Below, in pieces: positions 57,091 through 64,000 of a DNA stretch of 64,000 nt. The stretch's first letter is position 1. Each line of letters opens with the position of its first letter. Under the pieces are notes generated by a model. That model saw only the letters and a list, made by a program, of their open reading frames with translations, did not search any database and was not told the DNA's origin. The position numbers and the translations under genes are program-made. Origin of the DNA: Manduca sexta (Eukaryota; Arthropoda; Insecta; Lepidoptera; Sphingidae); assembly GCF_014839805.1 (NCBI RefSeq), contig NC_051136.1:248001-312000 (forward strand), given 5' to 3'.

Positions 57091-57684
57091 TAAACATGTG
57101 CAGGAGCACTTTTATCTCAAAAATAAAATCCACGCAGTAATCAACAAAAACTTTCGGAACTACATTATATTTCAAAATATATTTAGCCAACTTCACTCAA
57201 CACAACCCTTCTTTGTTGCTACCTAAAATCCACTCCAAGTGTCTCCAATCTCCTTGAAGAGGCAATAAATCAAAACCGAACACTTAAGTACTTGTTTGTT
57301 TAACGTCGATATCAATATTCTGAATTGATTCCTGTCTTGATTGATTTTTGTGCATTCCTCATGTCACTGACTGACCGAGATTCATTCAAGAGTGATACAA
57401 CGAAGCGTATGTGTTTTACAAAATTGTTCGTTCGTTGATAAATGAACTTAGAACCTCACGGTTTAGATCTCAAGTGTACTACTAAACCAAGAAGGTGTTC
57501 AAGTATCAGTTCTATTTATGATATTGGTATAATTGATGTCAGATTTATAGGTACTTGCGTTTGATATACAGACACTAATATCTATAATAAATTATCATTG
57601 ATGTTATAAAGTAATACAGTTAAGCATTTTCATATTGGACATAAACACAGCGAAATAAGGTGCATATTTCAATTCAAATTTACT
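57091..57684. other. No recognised feature
   Basis: Unique sequence. Confidence 0.3.
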
Positions 57685-57752
57685 ACCTCTACTTGGAAGT
57701 CGAACACGAAACCTCACGAAGCACAACCCAACCACAGCCAGTGAACCAACAA
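57685..57752 (-). mobile_element. tRNA-like SINE head, isolated
   Basis: Reverse strand: A-box-like TGGCTGTGGTTGGG and B-box-like GTGTTCGACTTCC with tRNA-like spacing. The flanks do not form a 7-bp acceptor stem, so it is not a tRNA gene. Confidence 0.5.
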
Positions 57753-58758
57753 TGTATAAATAAATGCATAAATATTTTACATCCGTACGTTCGTAATCGC
57801 ACACTTCCAGTTTAATTCTGTATTGTTAATTATATTTCATTCTCCATTGTATTAATTAACCAGGAAATGTGCGGAAAAATATTTAATTTTAAAACACGAA
57901 AGTCTCGAAAACAATTTTGCACATACACGTGATTTCGCTTGTTTTTAATCACAAGTTCATTAATCTTTTGGTTCCCGCCGTTTTTGCGTTGAATTTCAGC
58001 GGGAATTTTCTCTTTGATCTTCATAATTAAATTACAAATTTTGGGTTCATGATAGCATTATGTTGGAATTGATAATTATTGTATCGGCTTCCAATATTGA
58101 TAGATAAATGTCAATCCCTTCTTTTTAATTCTACAAGAATTCTTCCTCGATAAGAATATTAATAATAGTTAATATGTCATATTTTAGAAGAGTCTTGATA
58201 CATGCAAGGGATCTTGATAATTTTATGAGTTTTTTATGACCTTTTAATAACATAGTAATCGATAGCAATGAATTCACTGCTCTGGGATATAAGATTTTAG
58301 GTCAGTTACGTCAAGTGTCTCGTTGGCTAAGTTTGCTTAAATCAGGGACATAATATTCGAACTGAAGGAGGAATATACAAAGAAGTATAAACTATCTACA
58401 GAAACTTGTATCATATATCACTTGTAATCATAGTATCTACCAAGAATTTTCCATCATATTTACATCAAAAACATGTATCCACTTTGAACCCGGTGTTAAA
58501 CTCCACAGCCCCCGCTGAGAGACTTAAGATAAATGTTTCTCCATTGATGCACTCCGAGTTCACATCGATATCGAAGATGTATTCAATACATTACTCATGC
58601 GTCGACAGATCGTCAATATATTGCATTTGGGGCAACGATCGGTAATAATACTCTGCAATATTTGTTATGAGAATCAATATTAAACTGAGTATGTTGCATA
58701 CTATCCCATCCACTCGGTTCTAAATCCTGTGTACTAACGGTGGAAATGCGAATATATT
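57753..58758. other. 1-kb unassigned stretch
   Basis: The 79-codon frame at 58406-58645 is Ser/His/Tyr-rich with no domain recognised. Confidence 0.35.
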
Positions 58759-59060
58759 GTTAACTAGCGACCCGCCCCGGCTTTGCACGGGTGCAATGCT
58801 GATACTAAATACAGTACAGAAAAACTGTGATCGTTGTATATAAAAACATAGCGGCCCGCTCTGGCGTCGCACGGGTATAACATAACAAAATAACAGTATT
58901 TCTCCACTATTTAATGGATGTTATTATTATACATATAAACCTTCCTCTTGAATCACTCTATCTATTAAAAAAAACCGCATCAAAATCCGTTGCGTAGTTT
59001 TATAGATTTAAGCATACATAGGGACAGAGAAAGCGACTTTGTTTTATACTATGTAGTGAT
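58759..59060 (+). mobile_element. RTE-type LINE tail with doubled start module
   Basis: 'ctagcgacccgccccggctt' ... 'tgcacgggt' (58767-58791) recurs as 'tagcggcccgctctggcgtc' ... 'gcacgggt' (58850-58875). Downstream marks: 'accgcatcaaaatccgttgc', 'gtagttttatagatttaagc', 'agggacagagaaagcgactt', 'tgttttatactatgtagt'. Confidence 0.8.
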
Positions 59061-59134
59061 TAAAATGATTTGTACACACATAATTCTAAATAATGATATA
59101 TACTTATTTATGTTTTTGTACACACACCTATATT

Positions 59135-59240
59135 ATTTTCATTTCTGCATCACCCAAAGGCTGACTGGTAGAGAATGCCTTCGGCATTCAGTCCGCCTTT
59201 ATTCATTGTTGTATATGAAGAGTAAAATAAATAAATAATT
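59135..59240 (+). mobile_element. LINE 3' end ('ggcattcagtccgcc' type)
   Basis: 'ctgactggtagagaatgcct', 'tcggcattcagtccgccttt', ending in AATAAATAAATAA. It may join the RTE tail before it as one insertion. Confidence 0.75.
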
Positions 59241-59344
59241 GGTGATCAAGTCTCATAGATTTATTTATCCTGAAAAATGCAAGTTATGCGTTTTTCGACA
59301 TGTATAAATGCGGATAGAAATAGTGTAACGCTCATACCAAATTT

Positions 59345-59555
59345 TATCTATCTATATATAAAACAAAATCTCCTCTTCTGTCTGTTATATTTTTTTCAAA
59401 TGTATGGAACGGATTTTTATGAAATTTGGCATGGAGATAGTTTAAGACCCTGGGAAGGTTTACAGGCTTTCTATTCCGGGAAAATATATAGCGGGACTTT
59501 TATCCCAGAAAATTCCTTCACGCGGGCAAAGCCGCGAACAAAAGCTAGTTTACCA
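59345..59555 (-). mobile_element. RTE-type LINE 3' tail, reverse
   Basis: 'ctatctatatataaaacaaa', 'gaacggatttttatgaaatt', 'tggcatggagatagtttaag', 'accctgggaaggtttacagg', 'gcgggacttttatcccagaa', 'cgcgggcaaagccgcgaaca'. Best-preserved tail in the window; the 99-codon frame across it is incidental. Confidence 0.85.
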
Positions 59556-59838
59556 TATAACTCTGCAAGCAATTAGCGAACTGTATACAAAAATAATTAT
59601 TTATAATTTGATTACACTCGCGCGAAAATATTTTGTTATCACAAGGTCGTGGCAGATATGTAATTATACAGATGTTCGCAAATGTCTACAATGTGCGAGG
59701 CTTCGTTATTATCCATGAAATAAGACTTTACTTTCCAGTATTTTTGGAGTAGTATCTTAAGCTGGTGGAAGTTATATTATTTGTACTTGATTGTATATCG
59801 ATAGACCTATACGTTATACGCGCCGCATTGCATATATT

Positions 59839-60152
59839 ATAATAATATCATCTCTGCATTATATACTGTCCCAATGCTGGGCATGGGCTTCCTAGTCGAG
59901 AGGGATTAGCCCTTAGTCCACCACGCTGGCCTAGTGCGGATTGGTAGACTTCATATACCCTCAAAATTCCTATAGAGAACTTCTCAAGTACAGGTTTCCT
60001 CGCGATGTTTTGATTCACCGTTAAAGCAAGCGCAAATTCACAAAGAATACATAACAGATAAGTTGAATATCACTTTGCCCCGCTCGGAATTCGAACTCGG
60101 ACCCGTAGAGCAGCGTAGTAAGGGGCACGCCATATAACTAAACTACAGAGGT
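59839..60152 (-). mobile_element. Chimeric SINE: SINE-A tail fused to SINE-B head
   Basis: 59839-60055 is a normal reverse SINE-A body and tail (cagcctct-type tail, 'gtccaccacgctggcctagt', 'gttttgattcaccgttaaag', 'attcacaaagaatacataac'). At about 60060 it changes to SINE-B head sequence ('gaatatcactttgccccgct', 'cggaattcgaactcggaccc', 'ctacagaggtggta'). Confidence 0.85.
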
Positions 60153-60710
60153 GGTATACCAGATAATATGTATATAATTAATGTTTAATACAAAAACATC
60201 GTGTCATCATAAATTCAACCCGCAGGCAGTTTTGATGTTGGCATATAATCGGCGCACAAAAACAACACGAAATCAGTGAAATAATTGCGTAAATACACAG
60301 TCGCAAATAATAAATGAAATTTGATTCCCTCTGCCACGTTTTGTATCAGGACTTATTATTAAAAACGTATTTACTATTTCATTGTTAGTAAAACTAGGAA
60401 ATATAGGGCCATAATATGCAACTTTTTTTTAACCGGATATCAGTTGAGATTTTGTCAAATCGGCATCTTGCCTCTTAGTAAGATTTAAACTAGGAAACTA
60501 GTGATGTTTTTTGGTAGATATTTTTAAGCAATTCTTAACCACCTCTTAACGCTAAAACAAGTTTATAAGTAAGATTCTAATTGTCTACTTTTACCCAAAG
60601 ATGAGATTGATTTATACGCTCTATAGGTACTGAATCCAAACAATAAATCAATGTTCTTCCGTATTCAAAAAAAATATGCCCGCATATAACAAATACATAC
60701 GTATTAAAAC
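60153..60710. other. No recognised feature
   Basis: AT-rich; T run at 60423-60432. Confidence 0.35.
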
Positions 60711-61010
60711 CTTAACCTAGTTGGGTATGGAACGGCTGCTGAGACAAACGTCCGCAGGTTCAAATCCCAAGAGCACACACCTCTGACTTTCCTAAAATTA
60801 TGTGTGTATTCTTTGTGAATTCTCGCTAGCTGTAACGGTAAGGGAAAATATAGTAAGGAAACCAGAAAATCTCTATAGGAATTTAAGGATATGTGGTCAA
60901 CCAATCCACACTAGGCCAGCATGGTGGACTAAGGCTTAATCCTGCTCAATAGTAGAGGCGTTCTGTGCCCAGCAGTCGGATAATATATAAAAAAGGGCTG
61001 GTATATATTA
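60711..61010 (+). mobile_element. SINE-A, decayed full-length copy
   Basis: Head 'aacctagttgggtatggaac', B box GGTTCAAATCCC at about 60759 intact, body shortened (gaaaccagaaaatctctata, losing 'tgcacatctgagaa'), tail 'aaaagggctggtatatatta'. Confidence 0.85.
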
Positions 61011-61737
61011 AAACCTCCTCCATTTTTGAAGACGGTTACCATGTTTGCAAACGGTTCTTTCATGCTTAGTTGCTCGAAAAGTCTTGATTAATATAAAACT
61101 TTGTATAGAGGTTGTGCACAGCGGAAATTAGCATACAAAGTTGTTGGTATTTCAGAATTTTCTTCGCTGTACAAGCAAGTTATGGGTTTTAAAAACTAAG
61201 CTAGCATGAAACTTATTTAGTTTGGAATATATTATAATGTGGTTTGTATAATGAATACGTAGAGCAAGTCCGCCTCATAAACTTTTAAAACTATTATTGC
61301 TTCTATGAACAAAAATATCTTAAAACCTTTTTTGGGCCTAAAGAATTCTCAACAGTATAAATAAAGACAAGCGTTATATTATGTATTATTTTCCTTTTTT
61401 ATACAAAGCAAACAGCTTCACCAGAAAAACGAAATATCAAAAATATGTAACTATAAAGTGATATTCCCTTTATATTTCTAAAGTCTAGTTTTTCAAACAT
61501 CATTTATTATTCGTAAGATAAAGTATACAAACGAATTAAAAATGAATAATTATAAAATTGACAATTTGTTTCACTTTTATATTCAGTCAGTTTATAAATT
61601 ATTGGATAGATTTTTATCCGACAATTGTAATATTACCTCTAAACAAGAAAACGCTGCTAAGTCGCTAAAACCGTATAAAAACGTTTTTTAAATCCTTCTT
61701 TAAGGTGCTTTGTATAGTATTTCTTCACATATATATC
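61011..61737. other. No recognised feature
   Basis: AT-rich unique sequence. Confidence 0.35.
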
Positions 61738-61880
61738 TTCTGTGTATATCCGGTTCCAACGGGCCGGCATAATTGTGTTGAGTGCCGAGGGGTTACCATC
61801 TCTCGTCAGTCACATTCTATTGGACCCCACCCTACTTACCATCAGGTACAGTGGGGTCACTTAGACCACCACTTACCACT
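61738..61880 (-). mobile_element. Family D SINE-like repeat, 3' truncated
   Basis: 'gtgtatatccggttccaacg', 'ggccggcataattgtgttga', 'ctattggaccccaccctact', 'accatcaggtacagtggggt'. The 'aaaacccgcc' half is missing. Confidence 0.8.
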
Positions 61881-62734
61881 TAGCATAAAAAAAACATTAC
61901 ACCACGTCAATTATAGACTTAATTATGTCTAGAATTTCTTGCGGAACGTTTTAACTTTCCATAATAGATGCAAACAAACACGCGTGTCTAGTCTAATTAG
62001 CAAGTATGTTGCTTCGCATTGGAACACCATTTATAGACCCCAGTGAGTCAGTTCGCATCGTAATGACATAATACTTAGACTACAAGGTCGAAATAAAATA
62101 TCGTGCGCGGTTTATGTAAAGTATTATGTTTGTTTTTAGATAGCATTGTTTAGGTAGGTATACGAAGTGCTAGTTCTACTTATTCTACAGACAGAGGTAC
62201 TCCTCTGCCATGTTGCCTAGAGGCATTGTAAAAACTTAACTTGTAATACTTATTGCATTTAAGTTTGAATCTTAATATATCTTTACATAAGGTAATTTTT
62301 ATCCTGGTATTGTAGTGACAAGGTGGACTAGGCACGCCTACTGGATGACTTCTAGATCTCCCAGGAACAGGACACTTTTGGATTACTTTTATTATATTGG
62401 TACTAAGTGGATCGAAATATGTACAATATTCTTAACCTTCACAACAGAAGCAGTCAACAGTTATAATATAGTATATTTAATACTGTTTTAGTATCACAGC
62501 CCCTACAAGCAATAAATATTTGTTTTATAGAAATGGTCATTGAATACGTAGATCGACTAAATTGAATTCCAAATTTCTCTATATTTGGTTTGCCAGTGAT
62601 ATTGCCGCAAACCAATCAATCCGTTTCGGAATCAATTAAAGTCGCTAAAAGGACATGGCAAGGTTTTTTCAATAAAAGAGTTTTTTTCAATAAAATACTA
62701 TTTTTATGTGAAATAACTCTTTCCTTTCTAAGGC
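61881..62734. other. No recognised feature
   Basis: Unique sequence. Confidence 0.35.
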
Positions 62735-62835
62735 CTAAATTGTTTTATCTCTGCACCTAAATATTGACTGTTAGAGAATGCCATTGTCATTAACTCCACC
62801 TTTAAACATTGTATAAGAAGTTTAAAATAAATAAA
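62735..62835 (+). mobile_element. LINE 3' end, older copy
   Basis: 'tttatctctgcacctaaata', 'ttgactgttagagaatgcca', 'ttaactccacctttaaacat', ending 'aaaataaataaattaa'. Same family as 59135. Confidence 0.7.
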
Positions 62836-62894
62836 TTAATATAATATTATGACGTCAAAGTGATTTAATTCATATAGAATTATGTAATATCAAT

Positions 62895-63010
62895 GTCAGG
62901 TTCACAACTTTCGAGTAAATGCTATATGTCACATAAATGTAAACCGACTAAATACACAAGTCATGCTCTCAAATATAATTAATATTATCAACATTAGCTG
63001 TTTAATACTA
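62895..63010 (+). repeat. Family Q repeat, copy 2
   Basis: 'ggttcacaactttcgagtaa', 'atgctatatgtcacataaat', 'gtaaaccgactaaatacaca' align with 47985 onward; the GGGCCC start is gone. Confidence 0.55.
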
Positions 63011-63027
63011 TTACTGTCTAATGAATA

Positions 63028-63204
63028 TACAGTGAAAACTGGTTATAGCGACATCGAAGGGATCATCGAATCTGGACGCTATATCCGATAGTCGTTATAA
63101 ACAATACGCTTTTTATATGCATTTATTTAAAGAGTCCTTACAATTTATTCGTTATAACCGATGCGTCGCTATAACCAGTGTCGTTATAACCGGTTTCTAC
63201 TGTA
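63028..63204. mobile_element. pogo/Tigger-like MITE, 173 bp
   Basis: Element 63030-63202 begins CAGTGAAAACTGGTTATAGC and, reversed, CAGTAGAAACCGGTTATAAC; it is flanked by TA on both sides. CAGTRGAAACC-type ends and TA target are typical of the pogo/Tigger branch of the Tc1/mariner superfamily. A second, internal GTTATAACC-type repeat occurs at 63151-63180. No transposase is encoded. Confidence 0.8.
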
Positions 63205-63249
63205 CTTAAAACTTGAGTAAGATGTATGTATTTTTTTTAATGCTTTGAA

Positions 63250-63537
63250 TGACGCAACGGTCTTACCGTTCGCGTGATGGTAAAAGATACGACCGCTCAT
63301 AAACAGTAGAAACACCACCCAACACCTCGAATTACAAAGTAATGATTGGTATTCCACTGCGCTCGCTATCCTGAGACATGAAATGTTGTTTTATTATGTC
63401 CAGTAGTTACACTGGCTACAATTTACTTCAAACCGGAACACAACAATGACTACACACTATTGCTTAGCAGCAGAAATAGACATTGCGGTGGCACCTACCT
63501 AGGCGAACTCTCACATATGGAAGACCTACCACCAGTA
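63250..63537 (-). mobile_element. Family E retroposon tail, reverse
   Basis: 'taccgttcgcgtgatggtaa', 'gatacgaccgctcataaaca', 'gcgctcgctatcctgagaca', 'gtccagtagttacactggct', 'gactacacactattgcttag', 'agacctaccaccagta'. Complete for the E part. Confidence 0.88.
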
Positions 63538-63540
63538 AAC

Positions 63541-64000
63541 CAATTAATTCTCAAACCCTAAACGAGGAAACGAGATTAACCTTATTATATCCCTACCTAC
63601 TCTCCCTTTGTGGTATAACCGTGATCTCAATTACATAGCCAATGTTTCACATCCTTCATGCCATAAAGTCAGGATTACTCAATGGGAATAATTTACTATG
63701 TGAATAAAAGATGTAGCGCGCGAGTGCCATTGCGTTTTTCTTTTGAAACATAACACATACGTTATCTAGTCGGAAATCCTCTGTTTGATTTAATGCACTG
63801 TAAACAGCGAGTCGCGTGATATCAGGCTTGGGTTCTGATTTTACGTGAATTTTAGTTTCGGACACATTTTGATATACTGGACGAGGTAGGCAGAGATGCG
63901 ACTAGTTGTTCTCTATGTCATGGATCGGTTTTATCAACTCATCGTGCACTTATTCCGAATAATTTAAAAAAGATTTTTTTAAAACCTTTTTCGAGTCTAT
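63541..64000. other. No recognised feature
   Basis: A weak SINE-B-like trace ('cgaggtaggcagagatgcga' at 63881) may be a remnant. The 69-codon minus frame at 63656-63865 is not recognised. Confidence 0.35.

Overview
The window looks like a stretch of a lepidopteran (moth or butterfly) nuclear genome. It is strongly A+T-rich (about two thirds by eye), has no long open frame, and is full of short dispersed repeats of types I know from Lepidoptera: two tRNA-headed SINE families, RTE-type LINE tails with the 'cggcttcgcccgcg' signature, a 'gggcggtcgtatcgcttaccatcagg' 3' tail, and several inverted-repeat elements. Species assignment is not possible from sequence alone.

I recognise no complete host gene. 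The window is best read as intergenic or deep intronic DNA. The only clear protein homology is a broken transposon-derived piece on the minus strand (36927-37373): a zinc-binding knuckle followed by a restriction-endonuclease-like domain of a retroelement. The last 20 codons of an RTE-type LINE reading frame lie at 34295-34360 (minus).

Layout. 0-10 kb: a 134-bp MITE, one full SINE-A, two SINE-B, an RTE tail, a hairpin repeat and a composite repeat near 7.8-8.1 kb. 10-23 kb: SINE-A copies, several RTE tails, a 185-bp tandem duplication, a possible TATA/initiator promoter (13.47 kb) and a cluster of one MITE family with self-inverted copies (16.07-16.7 kb). 23-35 kb: two short tandem duplications, a composite SINE-like repeat, a roughly 1-kb DNA transposon with near-perfect ends (32.55-33.56 kb) and the RTE fragment. 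35-46 kb: the endonuclease fragment, a long-arm foldback element (37.8-38.2 kb), two copies each of two small inverted-repeat families, and an isolated 82% GC, CpG-packed block (44.16-44.22 kb). 46-57 kb: repeat-poor, with a possible signal-peptide first exon (49.4 kb) and a GC-rich island with open frames on both strands (52.0-52.2 kb). 57-64 kb: RTE tails, a chimeric SINE (59.84-60.15 kb), and a cluster of LINE tail, MITE, pogo/Tigger-like element and SINE-like tail at 62.7-63.5 kb.

Short names used below. SINE-A: head with A box TAGCCTAGTTGG, tail ending in 'cagggctgatatta'. SINE-B: head with 'ggttcgaatccc' B box, tail ending in (TG)n. Families C, D, E, F, G, K, L, N and Q are dispersed repeats defined here by their copies within this window. 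All boundaries were placed by eye and can be off by 5-20 bases.
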